This document shows, one piece after another, positions 13,184-19,819 of a DNA stretch of 30,730 bases. How positions within the stretch are numbered: the first letter of the stretch is position 1; each line of letters begins with the position of its first letter. The notes beneath the pieces are model-generated. The model was not told the origin of the DNA. It worked only from the letters and a program-made list of their open reading frames with translations, and made no database searches. This stretch comes from a virus. Position numbers and translations under genes: made by a program. The DNA lies in the IMG/VR virus record IMGVR_UViG_3300031741_000158, positions 1 to 30,730 of that record; one strand, 5' to 3'.

Positions 13184-15709
13184 ATGGTAATGATTCCAAC
13201 ACTCCGCCCACAGACAATCAAAGCCAGCAGCTTCAATCCTCTCGCTATTGATTGTCCTCCAACTGATAACATACTATCCGCTGACTTTGCCATCGTCGGC
13301 GAGGCCCCGAGCAGCACTGAATGCATGGAGCAAGAACCGTTTATCGGCCCAGCCGGCAGCCAGCTAAATCGCATCTGCGCCGCTGTTCGAATCGCCCGAT
13401 ATCAACTTTATCTTACCTATGCTTGTAAGGCGCAATTACCAAAATCTGGTTCCAATGCATTATGGACAGACAAGGGTGGTCGCTGTGCAGCTTGGGGTGA
13501 ACTTCAACTACGACTTATTGATGAACTATCCGCCTTCCCAGGAAAAATTATCATCCTCATGGGTGCTACTGCAATGAAGCTACTAATCGACGAGCCAAGG
13601 TTCAATGCAATAGGCAAGCTCCGAGGCAGCTTCTATAAGGCCGAGCAGTTCCCACACCTACGCGAGAAGTTGGCCGGTAAAATCCTGGCGATTTCATATC
13701 ATCCATCATTTACCATGGCCTATTCTCAACCGGTCCACTTTTATACTATGATCGCTGACATGCAAAAGATCCTCTTGCTAAACAATGATCCAACACTGCT
13801 CGATTCCAACACAACATTTATGATTCGTCCAAAGCATCAAGAGATCATGCAATTTTTAACCCTGGCCCTGACTAAGCCTCACGCCAGCTTTGATATTGAA
13901 GCTATTCCAGGATACATAACTTGCTTTGCAATAGCCATTTATCAAAACAACAAAATCTTCAGTATGTCAGTGCCTCTAATTGACAACCATGGTTCCATGT
14001 GGTCGCTTGAAGATGAGACTAAGATCTGGATCGCGCTGGCTGAAATCCTCAAAAGTCCAACAGTCGGTATCATCTGCCAAAACGGTATGTTCGATCTGGT
14101 CTTCATGCTCCGAGCCATGCACATTCTCACGGACAACTTTTATTTTGATACCATGCTAGCTCAGCACATTTGCTATACTGAACTTCCCAAAGGTCTCGAC
14201 TTCCTAACATCTATGTATACATACTTCCCTTACTACAAAGATGAGGGCAAAACTTCCCATGCGGCTATGATCAAAGACTGGGATGCTTATTGGCTCTATA
14301 ATGCCAAAGACGCAGCTTACTTATTCCCAATCACCGAACGCCTCCAAGAAGAATTAACTGACTTCGAGGCAACCGATACTATGGAGTATGAAATGAATCT
14401 CCATAAGCCATTAATCGAAATGGAATGGAACGGAATTCTTACAGATCAAGCTGGAATCAAAAAACATAAAGCCAGATTAACCCGTTACATAAACGCACTT
14501 CAACACGGCCTTAATAAGCTCGCTGGCAAGGATCTAAACTACAACTCTTCCAAGCAACTAATCGCATACTTCTACGGAATCTGCATGATCAAACCTTACA
14601 TCGATCCCAAAACCAAAAACGCAACTTGCGGTGCTGTAGCACTTAGTCGAATCGCGCGTAAGAAAGGCAAAGGATCAATTGAAGCCAGAGTAATAATGAA
14701 GCTACGAACATACGGTAAGCTTCTCAGTACATACTTCAACGTAGCTGTTGATGCAGATAATCGTCTTCGTTGCAGCCATAACATTTCTGGTACTGTCTCT
14801 GGGAGAATCTCCACAAATGCTACATTCTTCGGCACTGGCGCGAACCTACAAAACCAGCCATACGAATTTAAAAAGTACTTGATCGCATCGATCAAGAAGA
14901 TCCTTTGCGAATGTGATCTTGCTAAAGCTGAAGCACACGTTGTTGCTTATCTCTGCCAAGACGCTAACATGATTGAAGCATTCGAGAGTGGTATCGACGT
15001 TCATTCTTTCAATGCCTCCAAGATCTTTGACGTTTCAATCGAAGAAGTAATTGAAGAGGCTCATAGCAAAAAGGTCGATCAACGAAAAACAATGCGATAC
15101 ATGGGCAAGAAAGTAGTTCATGCGAGAAACTATGATATGAAAGGACCTACTTTTTCCGACAACCTTGCTAAGGAAGGCATCTTCAAAGGGATCTCCGAAT
15201 GCAATCACTTGCTCCAAGCTTACACTGACCGCTTTCCTGGTCTGCCTCGCTGGCATAAAACAATCGAAGCAGAGGTTCAGTCAACCCGCATGCTGCATAA
15301 TCTTTTCAATCGACCGCGCCGATTCTTGGGCATGATGAACGCAGCGCTTTATCGTAATGCTTATAGTTTCATCCCACAATCAACCGTGGCTGAACTACTT
15401 AACCGTGGCACCATCAAGATCGCCAACGATCCTCGGCTTGGACCAGATGGATTCGACATTGACCTCCTGACAACAGTTCATGACTCCGATGTCTTTGAGT
15501 TCTGGCAGAAACGCACAGAAGATTTGCTACAGATCCTACTTATTATTCGTGACCATATGTCTCATACATTCACCCATAAAGGTCGATCCTTCACAGTCGG
15601 CCTGGACGCCAAGATCGGCTACCAGTGGGCAGGAAAGACGGCGGAAATTTATCCATTTACACAAGAGAATGTTAACGTAGCACTTAAGAAAATAGGAGCG
15701 CCATTATGA
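13184..15709 (+). CDS. polA: family A DNA polymerase with N-terminal uracil-DNA-glycosylase-like domain
   Basis: The 841-residue protein has three parts. Residues about 20-205 resemble family 4 uracil-DNA glycosylases (VGEAPSSTECMEQEPFIGPAG and the later SYHPS). Residues about 230-395 are a 3'-5' exonuclease with FDIE (Asp237, Glu239), QNGMFD (Asn300, Asp304) and YNAKD (Asp376). The rest is the polymerase: SGRIS, motif A CDLAKAE (Asp578, Glu583), motif B RKTMRYMGKK (634-643) and motif C VHDSD (765-769). It is the replicative polymerase, with proofreading. The glycosylase-like domain lacks the clear cysteine set of Fe-S family 4 enzymes and may bind DNA rather than excise uracil. Start after AAAGGAATAACCT. 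Confidence 0.93.
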   Translation: MVMIPTLRPQTIKASSFNPLAIDCPPTDNILSADFAIVGEAPSSTECMEQEPFIGPAGSQLNRICAAVRIARYQLYLTYACKAQLPKSGSNALWTDKGGRCAAWGELQLRLIDELSAFPGKIIILMGATAMKLLIDEPRFNAIGKLRGSFYKAEQFPHLREKLAGKILAISYHPSFTMAYSQPVHFYTMIADMQKILLLNNDPTLLDSNTTFMIRPKHQEIMQFLTLALTKPHASFDIEAIPGYITCFAIAIYQNNKIFSMSVPLIDNHGSMWSLEDETKIWIALAEILKSPTVGIICQNGMFDLVFMLRAMHILTDNFYFDTMLAQHICYTELPKGLDFLTSMYTYFPYYKDEGKTSHAAMIKDWDAYWLYNAKDAAYLFPITERLQEELTDFEATDTMEYEMNLHKPLIEMEWNGILTDQAGIKKHKARLTRYINALQHGLNKLAGKDLNYNSSKQLIAYFYGICMIKPYIDPKTKNATCGAVALSRIARKKGKGSIEARVIMKLRTYGKLLSTYFNVAVDADNRLRCSHNISGTVSGRISTNATFFGTGANLQNQPYEFKKYLIASIKKILCECDLAKAEAHVVAYLCQDANMIEAFESGIDVHSFNASKIFDVSIEEVIEEAHSKKVDQRKTMRYMGKKVVHARNYDMKGPTFSDNLAKEGIFKGISECNHLLQAYTDRFPGLPRWHKTIEAEVQSTRMLHNLFNRPRRFLGMMNAALYRNAYSFIPQSTVAELLNRGTIKIANDPRLGPDGFDIDLLTTVHDSDVFEFWQKRTEDLLQILLIIRDHMSHTFTHKGRSFTVGLDAKIGYQWAGKTAEIYPFTQENVNVALKKIGAPL

Positions 15710-15879
15710 CACTTTACAGTGACCTCGAAAAAGATGTAATGATTTTATCAAAAGAAAACCAAGGATCGCCACAAGTATTCCAGATCTTTGAACTCCTCTG
15801 CAACTTGATTGACATCAAACTTGACCGCCTTGAGAAAGGCTTAACCACACAGACAGACTATAACCCTCTCGAGGACTAA
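15706..15879 (+). CDS. hypothetical 57-aa helical protein
   Basis: The ATG overlaps the polymerase stop (ATGA, 15706-15709), and AATAGGAGCGCCATT provides a ribosome binding site. The product (MTLYSDLEKDVMILSKENQG at the start) is predicted to form two helices, with FQIFELLCNLIDIKLDRLEKG the more amphipathic, and an acidic end. Coupling to the polymerase suggests a role in replication, but no motif is present. Confidence 0.6.
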   Translation: MTLYSDLEKDVMILSKENQGSPQVFQIFELLCNLIDIKLDRLEKGLTTQTDYNPLED

Positions 15880-15884
15880 CTCCC

Positions 15885-17126
15885 ATGCCCCGACAACTAA
15901 CCGACTGGCTTGAGTCCTACATGCTCTTCACCCAAAACACTGAGCCACCGACACTCTATCATCTATGGTCTGGAATAACTGCCATCTCCTCTGCTCTGCG
16001 CAGAAAGTGCTTTTGCAATTGGGGATCTCGTGGCTACATCTATCCAAACCTTTATGTCTCGCTGGTTGGTCCTCCCGGCGGCCGTAAAGGAACAGCAATG
16101 AAGACCGCAAAAAAGATGGTTGAACTTCTCGAGATTCCTATGGGCTCTGACTCTCTTGGTTCAACGCAGGCACTTTATGCAGAAATCATGAACTCAGAAG
16201 ATCATTATATAAACTCTGGTGGTCTGGCTTGCAAATACAAGAGCCTGTCAATCTGGTCAGAAGAATTCCAAGTTTTTCTATCCGACCGAGACTTAACGCT
16301 GGTCGGAGCATTGACTGATCTTTTCGATTGCGCGGATAGCTGGAAATACACAACGCTCAAACGCAAGACCGAGGACATCTCTAACTGTTGGCTTACCATC
16401 ATTGGGGCAATAACTCCATCACTACTTCAATCAAAACTTTCACAAGACGCCGTTGGAGGTGGTCTCTTGAGTCGTATAATTTTCGTTGTCGGATACGGAC
16501 CGATCAGACGAATCGCACTCCCGTTCCTAACCGAAGAAGAAGAGAACCTTAAGAAAGCTCTCAACGAAGACCTACAGCAAATCGCTAACCTTAGTGGACC
16601 ATTCAAGCTTTGCAACTCCTTTCTCCGTTCTTATGCGCGCTGGTATGAAAATGGTTCATCTGCTGATGGAGTCTCAAATGACAAATTCCTAGGCTATAAT
16701 TCTCGTCGTGCCTTGCACTTGAACAAAATCTGTATGGTTGTCTCAGCCTCGGAAGACTCATCAATGGAACTTCATGACCGGCACTTTGAAAAGTCACTGG
16801 CCATTCTTGAAGCCACCGAAAAGGAAATGCCAAACGCATTTCATGGTCTCGGAATGGCAACACAATCAAATGTATATGCGAAGATAATGTCATATATTGA
16901 AACCCACGATCAGTTCTCCTGGAACGAAGTTCTTCGTCATGTTCATCTTGACATTAACAACACCCAGGAGTTACGTAACCTAATGGAAATGGCTGAACAA
17001 TCCGGACAAGTCAAAGCAGAACAATCAACAACAACTTTGATGTATGAGTCAATTCAAAAGACAAATAAATCCAAAGGGTCAAAGTATCTGACTGAGACTC
17101 TTTATCAACAAATGACTAACCTTTAA
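15885..17126 (+). CDS. DUF3987-like replicative helicase/primase-type ATPase
   Basis: This 413-residue protein begins with a helical region (LTDWLESYMLFTQNTEPP), then GPPGGRKGT (62-70), a Walker A variant with Gly after the Lys that is usual in DUF3987-like phage and plasmid proteins. A Walker B-like LSIWSEEF follows at about residues 120-128, and LTIIGAITPSLL and GGGLLSRIIFV continue the RecA-type core. Such proteins are thought to be replicative helicases or primase partners. Its place between the DNA polymerase and a DnaQ-like exonuclease supports this. The C-terminal 100 residues look like a winged-helix DNA-binding part. No separate DnaB-type helicase or primase is visible in the window. 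Confidence 0.75.
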   Translation: MPRQLTDWLESYMLFTQNTEPPTLYHLWSGITAISSALRRKCFCNWGSRGYIYPNLYVSLVGPPGGRKGTAMKTAKKMVELLEIPMGSDSLGSTQALYAEIMNSEDHYINSGGLACKYKSLSIWSEEFQVFLSDRDLTLVGALTDLFDCADSWKYTTLKRKTEDISNCWLTIIGAITPSLLQSKLSQDAVGGGLLSRIIFVVGYGPIRRIALPFLTEEEENLKKALNEDLQQIANLSGPFKLCNSFLRSYARWYENGSSADGVSNDKFLGYNSRRALHLNKICMVVSASEDSSMELHDRHFEKSLAILEATEKEMPNAFHGLGMATQSNVYAKIMSYIETHDQFSWNEVLRHVHLDINNTQELRNLMEMAEQSGQVKAEQSTTTLMYESIQKTNKSKGSKYLTETLYQQMTNL

Positions 17127-17140
17127 AGGAGACCTATCCA

Positions 17141-17767
17141 ATGACCGATCAACCTATCGACATCCGCCTAACCCAGCCAACACTTTTCTTCGATACAGAA
17201 ACCAGCGGCTTCATGAGTAAGAAAACCAGCTTCGATGATCCCAACCAGGCTTGGTGCGTCCAGATTGGAGCTATTCTCTCTGACTTCGAATCCATCCATG
17301 CGGAACTTAACATCCTCATCCAGGCCAATGGCCGATCCATAAACTACCATGCCCAGGAAATTCACGGCATATCAACTGAGCGCGCAGACCTTGAAGGTGT
17401 CCTTGAAGAAACTGCTTGTGCCGATTTCGCAGAACTCCTTATGCTAACCCCAACAATCGTATGTCATAACTTTGATTTCGATTGGCCCTTCGTATATCAA
17501 ATGATGCAGCGTAACCTGGAAGAACTAACCGATGAACATCGTTCGCGCTTTTACATTGAATATCCAAATTTCTGTACCATGAAAACACCGGCTGTCAAAA
17601 CTTATGTCGATGCTCGAAACATCAAGGGCCATAAGAAAGTACCAAAGCTTAGTGAACTTTACTTCAAGCTCTTTGAAACTGACTTTGCAAATGCCCATGA
17701 TGCCATGGCTGATATCCAGGCGACACGCAAATGTTATTATGAACTAATCAACAGAGGGATAATCTAA
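17141..17767 (+). CDS. DnaQ-like 3'-5' exonuclease (DEDDh family)
   Basis: The 208-residue protein has all DEDDh catalytic elements: FFDTET with Asp18 and Glu20, HNFDFD with Asp112 (His109 start), and HDAMADI with His186 and Asp191. YHAQEIHGIS is the conserved segment before motif II in DnaQ/epsilon proteins. It should degrade single strands or proofread in trans. As the polymerase already carries an intact exonuclease domain, this one may act in repair, recombination or host nucleic-acid degradation. The ribosome binding site is AAAGGAGACCTATCCA. Confidence 0.9.
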   Translation: MTDQPIDIRLTQPTLFFDTETSGFMSKKTSFDDPNQAWCVQIGAILSDFESIHAELNILIQANGRSINYHAQEIHGISTERADLEGVLEETACADFAELLMLTPTIVCHNFDFDWPFVYQMMQRNLEELTDEHRSRFYIEYPNFCTMKTPAVKTYVDARNIKGHKKVPKLSELYFKLFETDFANAHDAMADIQATRKCYYELINRGII

Positions 17768-17778
17768 GGAACCTCAAT

Positions 17779-18033
17779 ATGTGGCAAGTCATTAACTTCA
17801 AGACCATCGATTCCAATATGCGTTTCTGTTATCCGGACGAACTCTATAAAATAATAACTTCTCTTAAATACACCTACGTATCTGAATATATGTACGTCAG
17901 TTATTATATTCTCAAAAAGTCATTACTAACAATATCCAAAGAACTCGGCATATCAGATAACGCTTGCGCCTATTGGATGAAGAAATGGAATTTTCCCAGA
18001 CGACCATCATGGAGATTTAACAATGCCAACTAA
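17779..18033 (+). CDS. small helix-turn-helix DNA-binding protein
   Basis: AAGGAACCTCAAT precedes the ATG. In the 84-residue product the C-terminal half, LKKSLLTISKELGISDNACAYWMKKWNFPRR, has the helix-turn-helix pattern found in resolvase-like and homing-endonuclease-associated DNA-binding segments. The N-terminal part is rich in Tyr and Ile (YKIITSLKYTYVSEYMYVSY overlaps this). It may be a regulator or a remnant of a larger DNA-binding protein. Its end overlaps the next gene by 11 bases. Confidence 0.6.
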   Translation: MWQVINFKTIDSNMRFCYPDELYKIITSLKYTYVSEYMYVSYYILKKSLLTISKELGISDNACAYWMKKWNFPRRPSWRFNNAN

Positions 18034-18259
18034 CAGTAACAACAACGGAGGCTCTACGGATTATTATGATTTTGACCCAGCTTGGAAAGGCGCACAAGAT
18101 GTAATAGAAACCAAGGCTATGAACTTTTCTCAAGGAACTATTTTCAAATGCGCTTTTTGTTTTAATACTGGCCGACATGAAGCTACAACATATGAACGAG
18201 AACTTAATAAGATTCTTTGGTACACTCAAAGAGAGCTTAAAAGAATTAAAAAATCTTAA
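18023..18259 (+). CDS. DUF3310-like small protein
   Basis: The ATG lies inside the end of the preceding gene, with GGAGATTTAACA upstream. After a short polar N-terminus the 78-residue product has WKGAQDVIETKAMNFSQGTI, then a Cys pair (CAFC) and LNKILWYTQREL. The pattern 'D-IE-x-NFxxGx-xK ... L-K-WY--RE' matches DUF3310/nucleotide-kinase-like small phage proteins, although the K-Y-x-x-R segment is altered here. It is the last + strand gene before the shared palindrome element and the terminator. Confidence 0.55.
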   Translation: MPTNSNNNGGSTDYYDFDPAWKGAQDVIETKAMNFSQGTIFKCAFCFNTGRHEATTYERELNKILWYTQRELKRIKKS

Positions 18260-18261
18260 TG

Positions 18262-18283
18262 CTCACCGTTCATTAATGAACAC
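18262..18283. repeat. 22-base repeat with perfect palindrome, copy 2
   Basis: This copy is identical over 22 bases to 5681-5702 and contains GTTCATTAATGAAC at 18268-18281. It begins two bases after the stop of the last + strand gene and lies 25 bases before a strong terminator stem, repeating the context of copy 1. Confidence 0.7.
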
Positions 18284-18308
18284 GCTCAACTAACCACTCC
18301 GCCAGCAG

Positions 18309-18351
18309 AAAGGCCGGGACATTAACAACTTGTCCCGGCCTTTTCTTTTTT
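18309..18351 (+). terminator. strong intrinsic terminator between convergent gene blocks
   Basis: The stem joins 18309-18321 to 18331-18343, with the perfect GC-rich core GGCCGGGAC (18312-18320) and GTCCCGGCC (18332-18340), a 9-base loop, and TTTTCTTTTTT after it. It stops + strand transcription. Read on the - strand the same stem is followed only by TTTC, so it may also work weakly for the late genes coming from the right. Confidence 0.92.
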
Positions 18352-18375
18352 GCTGCTCTCTTTTTTGCTGCTCTC
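18346..18375. repeat. 15-base tandem duplication
   Basis: TTTTTTGCTGCTCTC occurs twice head to tail (18346-18360 and 18361-18375), extending from the terminator's T-tract. It looks like a slippage duplication in the untranscribed gap between the convergent blocks; no function is evident. Confidence 0.8.
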
Positions 18376-18381
18376 CTCCGT

Positions 18382-18522
18382 TCAATCCTTTGGATTAATC
18401 AACATCAACAATCCTCCCAATGCCGTTCCTGCCAGCGCATCCAGCCGATCAACCACACAAACAAACACAATAGCAGTCAAACAAATCATTGCTAATCTTT
18501 TACTCCACGGAGTTAGTTCCAT
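18382..18522 (-). CDS. 46-aa membrane protein at the end of the late operon
   Basis: GGAGGAATTAAAAG precedes the ATG at 18522. The product begins MELTPWSKRL, then has a hydrophobic stretch LAMICLTAIVFVCVV (about 10-24) and a second weaker one ALAGTALGGLLMLI (about 29-42), ending NPKD. It overlaps the lipoprotein gene by 23 bases. A small two-helix membrane protein at the end of a late block next to a lipoprotein could take part in lysis (holin or spanin accessory), but there is no specific motif. Confidence 0.6.
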   Translation of the reverse strand: MELTPWSKRLAMICLTAIVFVCVVDRLDALAGTALGGLLMLINPKD

Positions 18523-18760
18523 CTTTTAATTCCTCCAAAGGTACTAAAGCTTCTATGTTACCAGCCTCGAGACTTTCTAATTCTTTTAACTCTTCTAAGC
18601 CAGGACATAATCTAGAATCATAATCAACATCAGCCCAGATCGACCTGATCTTTACGGATATATCTTTGTTCGATACTGTTTCATACTTCGTACTACAGCT
18701 TGACAAAATCAAAGCCAAGCCCAGGCTCAAGCCCAAAGCCACTTTGTTTTTTCCTATCAT
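18500..18760 (-). CDS. lipoprotein, possible outer-membrane spanin
   Basis: AAGGAGGTCTGG gives a strong ribosome binding site. The 86-residue product has a lysine-containing N-terminus, a hydrophobic core and a lipobox LSSC with Cys22, so it should be lipidated after signal peptidase II cleavage. The mature part is Glu/Leu-rich (LEELKELESLEAG, LVPLEEL) and probably helical. A short lipoprotein near the end of a phage late operon is the profile of an o-spanin (Rz1-like), but the Pro-rich composition of classical Rz1 is missing and no clear inner-membrane partner is seen. A superinfection-exclusion lipoprotein is an alternative. Confidence 0.7.
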   Translation of the reverse strand: MIGKNKVALGLSLGLALILSSCSTKYETVSNKDISVKIRSIWADVDYDSRLCPGLEELKELESLEAGNIEALVPLEELKDGTNSVE

Positions 18761-18770
18761 CCAGACCTCC

Positions 18771-19124
18771 TTATAAAACTTTCATTATCTTCAGCAAACA
18801 ACCTGACAACAGCGTGGCTAAAAGTCCAATCGCTACCCACTGTTGATTCAAAGCTTTTTGAAAGTTTCTTTTTGGACAGCTTGCTTGAAATTGCCTCATC
18901 TGATTAATCACGCCAGTCGAGCCAAAAACTTCATCATGTTTTGCCCATAGCGTTTGAAGTTGTTTTTGCATCCCGTTTATTCTTTCCGACTGAACAGCAA
19001 TTAATCCAACAGCAACTTCAATTTTATCTACTTTTTGATCAAGCTTGTTAGATTGCTTCTCAAGATTTTCTAATTTTTCAAGTATCAATTGTTCCGACAT
19101 AGCAACCCCAAAGTTTAGTTTCAT
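18771..19124 (-). CDS. coiled-coil protein with C-terminal membrane anchor, possible holin-like
   Basis: The frame starts at 19124, overlapping the preceding stop (TAATG). A second start at 19100 (MSEQLILEK) with TTGGGGTTGCT upstream is equally possible and would remove eight residues. Heptad-like LEKLENLEKQSNKLDQKVDK and VQSERINGMQKQLQTLWAKH predict a coiled coil, followed by FQASCPKRNF and a final membrane segment WVAIGLLATLLSGCLLKIM. This coil-then-anchor layout recalls XhlA-like holin-associated proteins. The lysis role is inferred from layout and position only. Confidence 0.65.
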   Translation of the reverse strand: MKLNFGVAMSEQLILEKLENLEKQSNKLDQKVDKIEVAVGLIAVQSERINGMQKQLQTLWAKHDEVFGSTGVINQMRQFQASCPKRNFQKALNQQWVAIGLLATLLSGCLLKIMKVL

Positions 19125-19348
19125 TACCTGCCAATTCTTAACATAGCTCCTAAAAACCTAATCCCACGATGACCAACAGCTAACATATTCCCTAAGAAAT
19201 CTTTCGGAACAGGTGCAGCAAACTCTTCAACCAAGCCATAACTAATAAACAATGACGCTATATTAGCCCCTTGAGCAGAACCATAATTTTTTGTCCATAC
19301 TCCACAAGAAACAATCCCAACGGTGTCCAATCCATTATGCAAAGCCAT
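19124..19348 (-). CDS. hypothetical 74-aa phage protein overlapping the upstream gene
   Basis: AGGAGGATTTATCGA precedes the ATG at 19348, giving a strong site inside the 3' part of the 183-residue gene. The product has DTVGIVSCGVWTKNYGSAQG then ANIASLFISYGLVE; the 'D-x-GxVS-G...YG....I-SL..SYGL-E' pattern is one I associate with small proteins near phage structural genes. The frame overlaps the upstream gene out of phase for 91 bases (19258-19348), which is long for a phage overlap. The ribosome binding site and coherent sequence support it as real. Confidence 0.65.
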   Translation of the reverse strand: MALHNGLDTVGIVSCGVWTKNYGSAQGANIASLFISYGLVEEFAAPVPKDFLGNMLAVGHRGIRFLGAMLRIGR

Positions 19349-19809
19349 TCGATAAATCCTCCTATTAAAAAGACCCCACTAACTAAACTTGCCACAAGCA
19401 TTGTAGGTCTTGGCTGGATAAACATCCATTTAACTTTTTGCCACTTGGTCATCTTAATAATCATCTGCGTTCTAACCCTACAATCATCTCTCGTACAAGC
19501 TGCGAATTCTTTAATCTTATCAATAGTCTTCTGTACTGTTTGATGTGTCGTCAGTTCAATACACTGAGCATTGATACAAGAAAACAACTCAGCTCCAGCG
19601 GAACCATAGCTTCCATCGCCTTTGAACTCAAGGCCTTCATTGGCCATTTTTGAAAACACTTTATAGATCGCCAAGCCAACTACATCAGCTGGATGTTTAT
19701 AACTCAACATCAACTTAGATGTTATTGTGCCCAAGGTTCTCGTTACTTTCGCTGTTTCTAAGCCACCTTCAGAGTATGGCTTTAGCAATATGTCAAAATC
19801 TTTTCTCAT
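19258..19809 (-). CDS. 183-aa protein with C-terminal transmembrane segment
   Basis: TAGGAGATAAGAA precedes the ATG at 19809. The N-terminal two thirds look helical and soluble (MRKDFDILLKPYSEGGLETA at the start, FKGDGSYGSAGAELFSC centrally) with four cysteines in the middle (FSCINAQCIE and AACTRDDCRV). Residues about 136-157 (TMLVASLVSGVFLIGGFIEWL) form one membrane helix, and a last hydrophobic stretch follows in the part that overlaps the next gene. It sits between the tail-fibre gene and the lysis-like genes. I do not recognise a family. Confidence 0.65.
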   Translation of the reverse strand: MRKDFDILLKPYSEGGLETAKVTRTLGTITSKLMLSYKHPADVVGLAIYKVFSKMANEGLEFKGDGSYGSAGAELFSCINAQCIELTTHQTVQKTIDKIKEFAACTRDDCRVRTQMIIKMTKWQKVKWMFIQPRPTMLVASLVSGVFLIGGFIEWLCIMDWTPLGLFLVEYGQKIMVLLKGLI

Positions 19810-19819
19810 TTCTTATCTC

